This document shows, piece after piece, positions 8,914 to 17,695 of a stretch of 64,000 bases of DNA. Position numbers and translations under genes: made by a program. Where the stretch lies: assembly GCA_964454445.1 (NCBI GenBank), contig CAYVTD010000002.1, positions 1 through 64,000 on the forward strand, given 5' to 3'. Each line of letters starts with the position of its first letter. Position 1 is the stretch's first letter. Under the pieces are notes generated by a model, which saw only the letters and a list, made by a program, of their open reading frames with translations, was not told the origin of the DNA and did no database searches. The DNA comes from CAYVTD01 sp964454445 (GTDB lineage Bacteria; Bacteroidota; Ignavibacteria; Kapaibacteriales; UBA2268).

Positions 8914-9822
8914 TTAAAATGGGGTCCATACAAAGCTCGTAAATGGAGCAAAAAAGGGAGTTGTGAAAAAAGAGAGCCCGAATTCTGCAGAAAAATTTTG
9001 ATTGCAAAGTCGCAAGCCAAGAAGTATTGCCGTGTTAGTCGGCTGCTGAATATTATTGTTCCATAATTCACCAATAAAGTATAAACCATGTGTATTTGAA
9101 AGACGGCTATCAACTCCTAATCCAATACCAAAAGCACCATTAGGATACAACATTTCTATATGGTTTACTCCGAAGTATAAATCATTTATATCCTGACTTC
9201 CTGCCTTGTAAAAAACAGAAGCGTGGAGCGAAGTGCGGCTTAGCTCGAAAGTGCCAACACCATAATAATGGACAAGCCGATTTCTGTCATTGATAAAAGC
9301 AAGATTTCCGCCGACAGCAAGCGAAAGCGATCTGTTTATATTATCAAAATTTTCAGTTAATAATGTTACCTTGCCATTAAGGGTCATAAACTGCTCGTCT
9401 GCACGGATTTGGGGAACAACTGTTCTACCTGCTGTTATTGATACGATGTCGCCAATACCAAAACCAGCGTAAAAAAAGAGTAATTCGAAAGCACCAATAA
9501 AGTGATTGTTTCCTATCGGTTTAGCTGTTGGCAAGAGAAAAACGCGATGGCTGTGGCGGTTACTCTCTTCGACGGGGTAAATCCTTTTTATTTGTTTTTC
9601 AAATATAATTGCTTCACCAAGCTCCGTATCGAATTTTATACCTTCACCATTTTTTTCGTTTCTCGTAAACTCGAGTATGTAACCTGTTAAAATATCACCG
9701 TTATTAAGAATTATGGCATATTCTATTTCTGTACTAATGCTTATATTTTTTAGAATACCTTCTTCAGCAAATAAATGAATATTTAATGCTAAAAAGAAAA
9801 ATATAATTAGAATTTTTTTCAT
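8914..9822 (-). CDS. Exported hypothetical protein, probable outer-membrane protein
   Basis: A 302-residue protein I cannot place in a family. ATG 9822 gives a clean signal peptide (MKKILIIFFFLALNIHLFAEEG); an in-frame TTG 15 bases upstream is less likely. Residues about 25-90 form a small beta domain (IILNNGDILTGYILEF) like those that sense or bind at the envelope. The remainder has repeated amphipathic strands (FHASVFYKAGS, FGIGLGVDSRL) and ends SFVWTPF, a C-terminal Phe consistent with a beta-barrel. It is isolated, between gdhA and the polyferredoxin operon. Confidence 0.6.
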   Translation of the reverse strand: MKKILIIFFFLALNIHLFAEEGILKNISISTEIEYAIILNNGDILTGYILEFTRNEKNGEGIKFDTELGEAIIFEKQIKRIYPVEESNRHSHRVFLLPTAKPIGNNHFIGAFELLFFYAGFGIGDIVSITAGRTVVPQIRADEQFMTLNGKVTLLTENFDNINRSLSLAVGGNLAFINDRNRLVHYYGVGTFELSRTSLHASVFYKAGSQDINDLYFGVNHIEMLYPNGAFGIGLGVDSRLSNTHGLYFIGELWNNNIQQPTNTAILLGLRLCNQNFSAEFGLSFFTTPFFAPFTSFVWTPF

Positions 9823-9895
9823 TTTTGTCAAAACCAAAAATTGTTTTTATGAATTTTGACAAATATACGAAATTTTGAATTTTATTTTCAACAAG

Positions 9896-11068
9896 TCAAT
9901 TATTAATAGTTGATTTTCCACAAACGACAGTCGAAGGGTGTTTTTTGCTTTTGCGATAATGAGTTAATGCATCTTTGGCGCAGGCATCAATACATTCGCC
10001 ACAAGCTATACAATCGGAATTCTTTAATGTATTGATATTATTCTGTCTAACAATAGCATCCATTTCGCATGCTGAACTGCCCAAACGACAACCAGTGCAT
10101 TGTCCAGCTTTCGGGCCAAGCACTGATGCACCAGGAATATGCGAGACCCAACCGAGAACAAGCCCAATAGGACAAGCGGCTTTGCAAAATGGTCGATTTA
10201 TAAAAACAGAGCTTAGCAATAGAAGTCCGAGCAATATCCAGCTTGTCAGATTTGCTCCTTGCCCTAGATTAAATGCAATTCGAAAGGGATCGATTTTATT
10301 GAAAAGGTAGGTATGGGAGTAAAGCAACTGAACTATTAGCACTCCCAACAACACCCAACGGATTATTCTCATTGTCTTTTGTGCTTTTTCACCTTGAAGG
10401 AAAGGATATTTCCCGGGTTTATATAAAAACTCCTGCAATGCTCCTAAATGACAGACCCAACCACACCAAACTTTACCGAAAAAATAAGTTATAGGCACAA
10501 GACCGATAATCCACATTGTATTTGCCCAATGAACCTTGCCACCAGTAATACCAATTAAAAAATGGCTCAAACTCGAAATTGGGCAGGGGCATGCCCCATT
10601 ATAAAATCCAAGGTAGATAGCTGAACCTATAAGAAAAAGATATCTAAATTTTCTTGTCGGACTATTGCGAAAAAATATACCGGCTATTATTGTAAAAAAT
10701 AAAGCAACAATTTGTATTGAAAGCTTATTCCAATCCCAAAAATTATTATTCTTACAGCTATTATCTTGTGTTTCTAAGGCGTTAGAGCCTTCAGAATTGG
10801 TATCGAAATCTTCAAAATCTTCGAATTCGTCATTAGCGTTATTATTCTTATTATTGTTTTTTTTGAAATCGAGAAATTCGTCTTTTTCGCTAATTTTCTT
10901 AACATTTCTTTTGTTTTGTTTCGGAATTGAGGCAATCTTCGCTTTTCTAGATTTTTGTTGGCAAGCACTACAATCATTACATTGCGCTAGGTTTTCTGAA
11001 GGAACGATCAGCAATAAACAGAGAAAAACCGCAATTATCGAAATAGTAGTTAATTTGTGAAAAATCAT
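9896..11068 (-). CDS. NapH/NosR-like membrane polyferredoxin with exported Cys-rich head
   Basis: A 390-residue membrane iron-sulfur protein. After a signal-like first helix comes CNDCSAC (about residues 29-35), then a basic and then very acidic Asn-rich linker ending in FWDW (about 110-113). Several transmembrane helices follow, carrying the paired motifs CGWVCHLGALQEF and FCKAACPIG typical of NapH/NosR/CcoG-type electron-transfer proteins. The C-terminal domain has a classical 4Fe-4S motif (CIACGECIDACAKD) and a less regular one (CTGCRLGSSACEMD). It likely moves electrons across the inner membrane; donor and acceptor are unknown. The upstream gene on the same strand ends 15 bases before it, so they form a two-gene operon. 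Confidence 0.85.
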   Translation of the reverse strand: MIFHKLTTISIIAVFLCLLLIVPSENLAQCNDCSACQQKSRKAKIASIPKQNKRNVKKISEKDEFLDFKKNNNKNNNANDEFEDFEDFDTNSEGSNALETQDNSCKNNNFWDWNKLSIQIVALFFTIIAGIFFRNSPTRKFRYLFLIGSAIYLGFYNGACPCPISSLSHFLIGITGGKVHWANTMWIIGLVPITYFFGKVWCGWVCHLGALQEFLYKPGKYPFLQGEKAQKTMRIIRWVLLGVLIVQLLYSHTYLFNKIDPFRIAFNLGQGANLTSWILLGLLLLSSVFINRPFCKAACPIGLVLGWVSHIPGASVLGPKAGQCTGCRLGSSACEMDAIVRQNNINTLKNSDCIACGECIDACAKDALTHYRKSKKHPSTVVCGKSTINN

Positions 11069-11083
11069 ATTCTTGTTGGTTAA

Positions 11084-11473
11084 TTATTTTTTTATTTTAA
11101 AGGATAGGGAAGCGTAGCCCCCTTCTTTCTCGCAAGTGCGCAAAGCACTAAGAATACCTTTGCCATCTTTCGAGCCATTAATTGTAATCATCAATTTCCG
11201 TTCAAACAAGCCTGTCAATACTTCGACCCATTTTGTAGCTTTTGATATTTCTAAACCCTTCGTCTTAAAATCAGTTTTTTCGATTCCTTCGAGGCAGTTG
11301 CGATGGGTAAGCAAAACGCTGACCTTTACAATTACTTTATCGCCTGCTTCATATATCTCTTTTTTATTTTTAATCACACTAAATTCGATATCGCAGGAAT
11401 ATGCACTATTTGAAAGGAAGAAACCCAAAAAAGTAATTATTATAAATGTCTTAATCATATTTTTTTTACTCAT
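11084..11473 (-). CDS. Small exported protein paired with polyferredoxin
   Basis: A 129-residue protein with a signal peptide (about residues 6-26, ending SAYSC). The mature part is a predicted Ig-like beta sandwich (EAGDKVIVKVSVLLTH) containing three cysteines: C27, one in HRNCLEG and one in RTCEKEGG. I do not recognise the family. Being first in the operon with the membrane polyferredoxin suggests it is a periplasmic partner or substrate of that electron-transfer protein; this is inference from position. An alternative start at ATG 11458 would shorten the signal peptide by five residues. Confidence 0.7.
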   Translation of the reverse strand: MSKKNMIKTFIIITFLGFFLSNSAYSCDIEFSVIKNKKEIYEAGDKVIVKVSVLLTHRNCLEGIEKTDFKTKGLEISKATKWVEVLTGLFERKLMITINGSKDGKGILSALRTCEKEGGYASLSFKIKK

Positions 11474-11629
11474 ATTTTTATACTTTCGCAGATATTAAAC
11501 AAGTTTTTTATAAATTAAGAATGAATTAAAATTCAATTATTAAATATATAATTTTCTTCTTCTGTTACTATATATACACTTTAAAATACGAATTGTTTAA
11601 TTATTAAAGAAAAAAATATATATTTTGTT

Positions 11630-12829
11630 ATGAAAGATAATATAATCACTGTATCGCAACTGACAAATCTCATAAGCAACTTGCTGCGAACGGGTGTTGG
11701 TACTGTTTCTGTCCAGGGAGAAATATCTAATTATATTTTACATAGCTCTGGACATAGATATTTTAGCATGAAAGAGGAGGGAGCAGCGATAAGTTGCGTA
11801 ATGTGGCGCACGCGAACGATAAATTTTCAGCCTGCAGACGGAATGAAAGTAATTGCCCGAGGTAATATCACCGTTTATCCACCTCGCGGGCAATATCAAC
11901 TCGAATGTACTTCGCTTACTCCTCTTGGTCAGGGAGATCTTTATCTGTCTTACGAAGCACTTAAAAAAAGGTTGGAAGAGGAGGGATACTTTGACCGGGA
12001 TATTAAGAAGCCATTACCGAAATTGCCTCTAACTATTGGGGTTATTACATCGCCAACTGGTGCAGCAATTCGAGATATTTTTTCAACAATAGAACGACGA
12101 TTTTCGGTGATGAAAATCTATTTTCGCCCTACTCTTGTGCAAGGCGAAGGCGCTGCTGAAGATATTGCGATGGCTATTGAGGAATTGAACAAAACAGATG
12201 CTGAACTGATCATTTCTGGTAGAGGAGGTGGCTCGATTGAAGACCTATGGCCATTTAACGAAGAAATAGTTGCCAAAGCCATATTTCATTCAAAAATACC
12301 TATTATTTCTGCTGTCGGACATGAAACAGATTTTACAATTTCCGATTTTGTTGCAGATATGCGGGCAGCTACGCCAACAGCTGCCGCCGAACTTGCTACT
12401 CCTGTGCCGATTGACAGTATAAGAGATTTCATCGATACGTCGCGTTTAGATATGAGCCGTAGTATTAGAAGATTAATAGAATCAAAAAAGGAGGTGATGC
12501 TGAAGCTTGCAAATGGAAATGCTTTTAAAAGGGTTACGGAACGCATAAATACTTATAAAAGGGAAGTTGATGAAAGTGAAAATCGTATCTCTAAAAGAAT
12601 ATCTCAAATAGTTGAAGTTAAAAGGCAGAGAATAAAAGCTTTCGAGCAGATGATGCAGTCTCTTTATCCTTTGTCGCCACTTCGTCGTGGATTTGCTTTG
12701 TTGAAATCTAAAGGAAGAATCATTGGCAAGGAGCAATCCTTAAGGAAATTTTCTGAAATCGATATTGTTCGTGAATTAGAAACGACGACTGTTAAAGTTA
12801 TCAAAATAAAGCAAGATTCGTTGTTTTAA
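11630..12829 (+). CDS. xseA: Exodeoxyribonuclease VII large subunit
   Basis: A 399-residue catalytic subunit of the single-strand exonuclease VII. It has the N-terminal OB-fold (VSQLTNLISNLLRTG...VQGEISNY), the catalytic core with TSPTGAAIRD, SGRGGGSIEDLWPFNEE and SAVGHETDFTISDFVADMRAATPTAAAE split over about residues 140-270, and a coiled-coil region that normally binds many copies of the small subunit XseB. No xseB is found beside it or elsewhere in the window; the small gene that follows is on the other strand and is not XseB. Confidence 0.95.
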   Translation: MKDNIITVSQLTNLISNLLRTGVGTVSVQGEISNYILHSSGHRYFSMKEEGAAISCVMWRTRTINFQPADGMKVIARGNITVYPPRGQYQLECTSLTPLGQGDLYLSYEALKKRLEEEGYFDRDIKKPLPKLPLTIGVITSPTGAAIRDIFSTIERRFSVMKIYFRPTLVQGEGAAEDIAMAIEELNKTDAELIISGRGGGSIEDLWPFNEEIVAKAIFHSKIPIISAVGHETDFTISDFVADMRAATPTAAAELATPVPIDSIRDFIDTSRLDMSRSIRRLIESKKEVMLKLANGNAFKRVTERINTYKREVDESENRISKRISQIVEVKRQRIKAFEQMMQSLYPLSPLRRGFALLKSKGRIIGKEQSLRKFSEIDIVRELETTTVKVIKIKQDSLF

Positions 12830-12848
12830 CATTATTAAATCTCAATTT

Positions 12849-13112
12849 TTACTTTTTTTCTAGAATTTTTAATTCAAAACTACTAGCTATTTCTTTCTCT
12901 TTGAGTTTTCTACGAATTTCCTGTTCGTATTTGATTATGCCTAGTTGGATGTTACCTTTTAGTGTATGTGGAGCAATTCTTCCGCATTTCCCCAAGCCAT
13001 TGGCGTCCGGCGGACATATTCTAAAGCACCAAGGGGTGCGATTGCGTGTCATAGTGCAACCCAAATAAGTATATTTGGGTAGTTTAGATACTCTTTTTAC
13101 TGTTTTTATCAT
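12849..13112 (-). CDS. Small protein with symmetric four-cysteine motif
   Basis: An 87-residue protein with no family I can name. Its central part holds four cysteines with mirror-symmetric spacing, C-x9-C-x3-C-x9-C (CTMTRNRTPWC, FRIC, then PPDANGLGKC), followed by GRIAPHTLKG. The C-terminal third is a charged helix (YEQEIRRKLKEKE). The dense Cys, His and Arg content suggests a small metal-binding or nucleic-acid-binding protein. It has no signal peptide. It is convergent with xseA, 19 bases away. It reads like a real gene (ATG start, compact distinctive motif), but function is unknown. Confidence 0.65.
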   Translation of the reverse strand: MIKTVKRVSKLPKYTYLGCTMTRNRTPWCFRICPPDANGLGKCGRIAPHTLKGNIQLGIIKYEQEIRRKLKEKEIASSFELKILEKK

Positions 13113-13191
13113 TTTTTCTAAATATTGTTAATAAAATTATTAGATTAGACTAATAAATTAAGAATATATTTGAAATAATATATAATTTTGC

Positions 13192-14211
13192 TTACTTTTC
13201 GGATTTATAAACGTATCTACCTAAAAGAATCCACTTGATTTCAGTATGTGTGTATTCTTTGAAATACTCTTTCTTAATGCGGGCATCAGTTTCTATCTCC
13301 GCCTTCAAAGAAGCAATATCAACTGAACCATTATTATTAATATCAACGGTGTAAGTTCCCTTGAGTTTCGAGTCGACGATATCGACCAACTCATTTATTC
13401 CATAAAACAATGATTTTTCCTGGTTGCAGCTTAGCGAATCGAGTTTGGCTGAAATATGTGCATGACCAGTTTCAAAATCGGTAATCAAAGCAGTAACATC
13501 GCCTTGATAACTCAAGCCGTTTAGCTCAAAATTCAAAGGAGAAACCCAACTTGTATCTATTTTCAAATAACCGAGTGGTACTTCAAATTTTCGAATATCA
13601 GTAATAAATGCTAAATTCTTGTCTGATAATGCTCTGTCCCAAATATACATTTTCTTTTCGCTAATTTTGCCCTTGCCTTGCAAAACATAATCTCTAATCC
13701 ATTCAAGCTGTTCACCACCTAAACTGCTAACTTTTCCATATGGAGATAGTGTCAGATCAAACATTCGTCCAAGAGAGGCGTTATAGAATTCCATATCATC
13801 GAACTCAATACCGGAGCCGCCAAGCTTTTCTTGTGAACTAAACTTGAACTCTGCTTCGCCGTCTTTTAATCGATACATCATTGAGTCGATGTTTATTGTT
13901 ATTGTTAAGAAACCATCTTGAGGAGGGTTCTCAGCAGTTATTGTAATGTAATAATCTACATCGCGCAGATATATTTTTTCTGATTTGTCGCTAAAAACGC
14001 GTCTAACAGTATCTCTTTGGATGTAATGATAGACATAAGGGCTGTTTTCAGTGTATTTTTGTGCAATTTTGAAACTGAAATCAGATTTTTTCCCTTTGAC
14101 TGGATCTGATTGAGAAAATAAATTAAGAGGCACAATAAAAAGCACAAATAATAGAATAATTGAAAATAAATTCTCTATGGTTAAAGAGAAATCTAACTTT
14201 TTAAAAGACAT
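13192..14211 (-). CDS. Exported hypothetical protein (possibly DUF6263-like)
   Basis: A 339-residue protein. I start it at ATG 14211, 12 bases past the Nudix stop, rather than at an overlapping upstream start at 14271. A hydrophobic signal segment (about residues 15-34) ends at LFSQS. The mature part is all-beta, with FDLTLSPYGKVSSLGG in the middle and a paired symmetric architecture, somewhat like DUF6263 lipoproteins of Bacteroidota; this match is from memory of motif style and not firm. It has no lipobox. It is probably periplasmic and cotranscribed with the Nudix gene. Confidence 0.65.
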   Translation of the reverse strand: MSFKKLDFSLTIENLFSIILLFVLFIVPLNLFSQSDPVKGKKSDFSFKIAQKYTENSPYVYHYIQRDTVRRVFSDKSEKIYLRDVDYYITITAENPPQDGFLTITINIDSMMYRLKDGEAEFKFSSQEKLGGSGIEFDDMEFYNASLGRMFDLTLSPYGKVSSLGGEQLEWIRDYVLQGKGKISEKKMYIWDRALSDKNLAFITDIRKFEVPLGYLKIDTSWVSPLNFELNGLSYQGDVTALITDFETGHAHISAKLDSLSCNQEKSLFYGINELVDIVDSKLKGTYTVDINNNGSVDIASLKAEIETDARIKKEYFKEYTHTEIKWILLGRYVYKSEK

Positions 14212-14222
14212 AGGCTTATTAC

Positions 14223-14750
14223 TTAATGATAAAGAAAAATCGTCCACGCTGCTAATGACATTCCGTCCCATATTTCACCTTTTTTGATTTTTTCAACAAT
14301 TTCTTCTTTTTTTAAGAAAAGAATTTCAAATTCTTCTGATTCTTCAGGGCAAGAATCGAGCTTTTCTAAGTTATTGGCAAAAAATACTTTACACATTTCG
14401 TTAGTAACTCCGTTATAAGGATTAAACTCGCCAATCATTCTCAAATTGTTTGCCCAAAAACCGGCTTCTTCTTTTAGCTCATTTTTTGCATTTTCTTCTG
14501 GAGAAAGACCTTCAGCAAGCCCGCCACCAGGAAATTCAATACTTTCTTTTTGGACCAGGTAACGATATTGCTTTGTCATAACAAATCTTCCATCAGAAAG
14601 CATCGGAATAACAAATGTCGAGCCGCGAGTGTAAACATAATGATATTCGCCAATATTCCCGGAGGGCATCTGGTATTCATCGAGCCGATACTCCCACCAA
14701 GGATTTTTATATTTCGTTTTTGACGAAATATTATTAAGTTTTTTCAACAT
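14223..14750 (-). CDS. Nudix hydrolase (ADP-ribose pyrophosphatase-like)
   Basis: A 175-residue Nudix-fold protein. The Nudix box lies at residues 76-98 and keeps the metal-binding core NELKEEAGF (E91, E94, E95, G97). Two consensus positions differ: the first Glu of G-x5-E is Leu82, and the Arg of the REUxEE part is Asn90. The upstream strand FVMTKQYRYLVQKESIEFPGGG is like ADP-ribose pyrophosphatases and related nucleoside-diphosphate-sugar hydrolases. The retained three Glu suggest it is still active. It is the first gene of a pair with the exported protein downstream. Confidence 0.85.
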   Translation of the reverse strand: MLKKLNNISSKTKYKNPWWEYRLDEYQMPSGNIGEYHYVYTRGSTFVIPMLSDGRFVMTKQYRYLVQKESIEFPGGGLAEGLSPEENAKNELKEEAGFWANNLRMIGEFNPYNGVTNEMCKVFFANNLEKLDSCPEESEEFEILFLKKEEIVEKIKKGEIWDGMSLAAWTIFLYH

Positions 14751-14782
14751 TGTATTATCTGTTTATTAGAATGACACGGGAA

Positions 14783-15199
14783 CTACAGAATTATCTCTGA
14801 TTTGCTGAAAAAAAATCCTATTTCGATTAGTCCATTCTCAACCGAATCTGAACCGTGGATAGCATTAACAGCTTTTGATTCTCCATAAAGCTTGCGTATT
14901 TTGCCTTCTGCGGCTTGGGTGGGATCTGTTGCTCCGATAAGTTTTCGGAAATCTTCGACTGCATTTTCTTTTTCAAGAGCTATGGGAACAATTGGTCCGC
15001 TGCTCATATATTCTACAAGCTCACCATAAAAGGAGCGTTCTTTGTGAACTTCGTAAAAAGCACCTGCTTGCTCCTTTGATATGCGCATTAGACGCATTCC
15101 CAAAGTCTTAAATCCGGCTTGAGTAATTTTTGCGATTATTTCACCGATTACATTTTTGCTTACTGCATCAGGTTTGATTATGCAAAGCGTCCTTTCCAT
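14783..15199 (-). CDS. ndk: Nucleoside diphosphate kinase
   Basis: A 138-residue Ndk, standard length. It transfers the terminal phosphate between nucleoside tri- and diphosphates through a phosphohistidine. The ERTLCIIKPDAV start is diagnostic, and the catalytic His is in the AVNAIHGSDS motif (about residue 115). It lies between the HlyD gene and the Nudix gene on the same strand, but 33- and 174-base gaps leave operon membership open. Confidence 0.97.
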   Translation of the reverse strand: MERTLCIIKPDAVSKNVIGEIIAKITQAGFKTLGMRLMRISKEQAGAFYEVHKERSFYGELVEYMSSGPIVPIALEKENAVEDFRKLIGATDPTQAAEGKIRKLYGESKAVNAIHGSDSVENGLIEIGFFFSKSEIIL

Positions 15200-15373
15200 A
15201 TTTTTTCCTTTTTGAATTTTTTATAAATAAATTTTAAACCCTTTAAATATGCAATACAATTAGAATATTAGCTTTTAATTGAGTGTATAACAAATACTTT
15301 AAGGGTGGTTTATCAATAACGAAAAATATGGAAATATGTTTTATTCTTGCTTTGCAAATATTCAGAGAAATCC

Positions 15374-16252
15374 TTAAAAATGTACTTCAGCAGGCATTCC
15401 TATTTTAAGCGAGCCATCGTTCTTCACTTTTATTTTAATAGCATATACCAGATTGACTCTCTCATCTTTTGTTTGAATGATTTTCGGAGTAAACTCCGCC
15501 TTGTCTGAGACCCAGAGAATTTCCCCCTGCAATTCTGTATTCTCAGTTTTGCTTTTATCAATGAAAATCTTTACTTCTGCACCAATTTTCACGATGGGCA
15601 GTTGGTCTCCGCTTATATAAGCCCTTAAAATTAATTCGTCAGTATTTGCTATATTATAAAGGGGTTTACCCGGTGCTGTCATCTCGTATTGCTCGGCATA
15701 TTTGTTTAAAACTGTGCCATTGATTGGATTAATCAGAGTACTTTTTGAAATCAAGTCGTCAAGTTGTTCGATTTGTGAGGAAACCGATTTAATTTCAGCA
15801 AGGATGCCCGCATTTTGTGTTTCGATGCTTTTTATTTGTTTTTCCAGAACTTCGACACGACCGTCGATGTCGTCCATTTGTTTCTGTGTTGCTGCACCTT
15901 CCCTGAACATTTTCTCAAAGCGTTCTTTATCCTTCAAAGCTGTTTCCAACTGTTTCTCATAAATGGCTATCTGCGACAAAACACCGGAAATTTTCGAAGA
16001 AACTCCTTCCTTCATTGCTTGAAGCTGTTTTCTTTTCAATGAGCTGCTGACAGTATCCACCACTGCTACCGTATCGCCTTTTAGCAATTTTTTTCCTTCT
16101 TCGATATTAAAAAAGATTAACTTGCCCGCTGCTTCTGAAGATATTAATGTTTCGATTGCCTCGAAATTACCATAAGCATCTGCTTTTTTACCATTTTCGG
16201 AACAGGAAACAAATAGCAGAATTGCTAAAAAAGAAATCATCAAGTTTTTCAT
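15374..16252 (-). CDS. HlyD/EmrA-type membrane fusion lipoprotein
   Basis: A 292-residue periplasmic adaptor. ATG 16252 gives a lipoprotein signal peptide with lipobox LFVSC; longer in-frame starts only add a low-complexity Asn-rich tail. The first biotinyl-lipoyl-like half, a long coiled-coil hairpin (about residues 70-165, EKQLETALKDKERFEK...), the second lipoyl half (LINPINGTVLNKYAE) and a beta barrel (KIGAEVKIFIDKS) follow in the order seen in HlyD-family proteins. It would link an inner-membrane transporter to the TolC-like protein encoded upstream. No transporter gene follows it. Confidence 0.9.
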   Translation of the reverse strand: MKNLMISFLAILLFVSCSENGKKADAYGNFEAIETLISSEAAGKLIFFNIEEGKKLLKGDTVAVVDTVSSSLKRKQLQAMKEGVSSKISGVLSQIAIYEKQLETALKDKERFEKMFREGAATQKQMDDIDGRVEVLEKQIKSIETQNAGILAEIKSVSSQIEQLDDLISKSTLINPINGTVLNKYAEQYEMTAPGKPLYNIANTDELILRAYISGDQLPIVKIGAEVKIFIDKSKTENTELQGEILWVSDKAEFTPKIIQTKDERVNLVYAIKIKVKNDGSLKIGMPAEVHF

Positions 16253-16372
16253 ATCTTTTACCTTGTTCGAATTGTATAAATTATTATTAATTATCATTTT
16301 ATTGCGATTATTATTAATACCTCTTTCATCTATTGTCAAATAAAAGAAATCCATTATTTCTAATATTTTAAA

Positions 16373-17674
16373 TTATTTAGCATTTCCAGTGAAAGTGATG
16401 TATTCAATTTTTGTTTTAATTAGTTCTATTTTATGAACTTCCAGAGTTAATTCGGCTTGTTTTTGCTTGTTTAGTTCAGTGATATAATCAGTTGAAGTAA
16501 TTACCCCAGCATCGAGTTGTTTTGAGCTTTCCCCAGCGATTTTTTTCCTGATTTCAATAAGTTGCTTATCTTGCTCTATCATTCCTTCAAGTTTTTCAAT
16601 ATTGTTTATGTAAGATTTTTCAGCAATATTAAGTTGTTTTGTAAAATTATCTTCACTTGTGATAAGCATATTCTTTTGTAATTCTGCAGTTTCGTCTTCC
16701 TTATGACTTTTTCCCCAATTCCAAATGTTCCAACTGAATTGTATTCCAGCTATATATGCCGGTTCAAATTTTTCTGAAAACATATTTAAACCGGGTTTAG
16801 CATACATTGCTTGACCGAAAGCAAATATTTTGGGCATATATTTAGTTTTATTAAGCCGTTTAGCTTGCTCAAGAGCTTCTTTTTGCAGTTCAAAAGCAGA
16901 ATATTCGAGTCGAGAGTGGAAATCACGGTTTTTTAAAATAACATTATCAGGTATCGTAAATTCAATATCCTCATTCAAATCTTTTTCGATGAGCTTACCA
17001 AGCATTTCGATGAACACTTTTTTTGCGGTAACTGTTTCAAAAATTGTCTGGTTAATAGTCATTATCTCTGCACGGATTACATCAGCATTGCTTGCTAACA
17101 AAAATCCTGCTTTAACTCCCGAATTAACAGTTTTCAGCTTTTCCTCGAGTGTTTCGATTAAAACTATAAGTATTTTGATGCGTTCATTAAGTATCAGAAT
17201 GTTAAAATATGCATTATTTACTTTGTCTTTGATGTTATAAAGCTCAATTTCTGTTTGTTTGACATCAACATTCTGTTGCGCAAGTTCTAAATTCTTTAAA
17301 CTTGAGATACTGCCGCCATCCCAAAGAAGTTGTTGAATATTTATCGCTAATTGATATTGATCTTTTGGCATTTCAGGCAATTTGATGTTAAAATTGGGAA
17401 TTGGGATGTCAATATCAATCCTTGTAACTTCCGATTGATATTGAGCTTTAGCATTGAGATTCAGCTGCGGCCAATAATCCTTGCTAAAATTGTCGATTTT
17501 AGATTGAGCTATTCTCTGACGATACTCAATATTTTTTCTTAAAGGTGAGCTTTCCTCAGCGAGGACGTAACATTGCTCGAGTGAAATAGTATCGCTAGCG
17601 AAGATTTTATTTGAAAAAGAGATGACAATCAGACTCAAGAACAGGATTCTGGCATAATTTTGTGATAATTTCAT
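16373..17674 (-). CDS. TolC-family outer-membrane efflux channel
   Basis: A 433-residue TolC-type protein with a signal peptide (residues 1-26, ending IFASD). It has the two long internally similar coiled-coil halves of the family, for example LSQNYWPQLNL-like strand entries and the SSPLRKNIEYRQRIAQ helix. The trimer would form an outer-membrane channel with a periplasmic tunnel. It lies between tetR (21 bases upstream) and hlyD, so the three form one transcription unit. Confidence 0.92.
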   Translation of the reverse strand: MKLSQNYARILFLSLIVISFSNKIFASDTISLEQCYVLAEESSPLRKNIEYRQRIAQSKIDNFSKDYWPQLNLNAKAQYQSEVTRIDIDIPIPNFNIKLPEMPKDQYQLAINIQQLLWDGGSISSLKNLELAQQNVDVKQTEIELYNIKDKVNNAYFNILILNERIKILIVLIETLEEKLKTVNSGVKAGFLLASNADVIRAEIMTINQTIFETVTAKKVFIEMLGKLIEKDLNEDIEFTIPDNVILKNRDFHSRLEYSAFELQKEALEQAKRLNKTKYMPKIFAFGQAMYAKPGLNMFSEKFEPAYIAGIQFSWNIWNWGKSHKEDETAELQKNMLITSEDNFTKQLNIAEKSYINNIEKLEGMIEQDKQLIEIRKKIAGESSKQLDAGVITSTDYITELNKQKQAELTLEVHKIELIKTKIEYITFTGNAK

Positions 17675-17695
17675 ATGTTTCCTTATAAAAAATGA

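Noticed and set aside
8874..9113. 79-codon minus-strand frame overlapping the end of the exported protein at 8914-9822
   Set aside because: Almost entirely inside the other gene in another frame, with no domain evidence.
12849..13112. Possible XseB (exonuclease VII small subunit) next to xseA
   Set aside because: It is on the opposite strand, has a four-cysteine motif and lacks the short three-helix pattern of XseB.
15200..15373. Remnant of an efflux pump between ndk and hlyD
   Set aside because: No reading frame or transporter motif could be found in the 174 bases.
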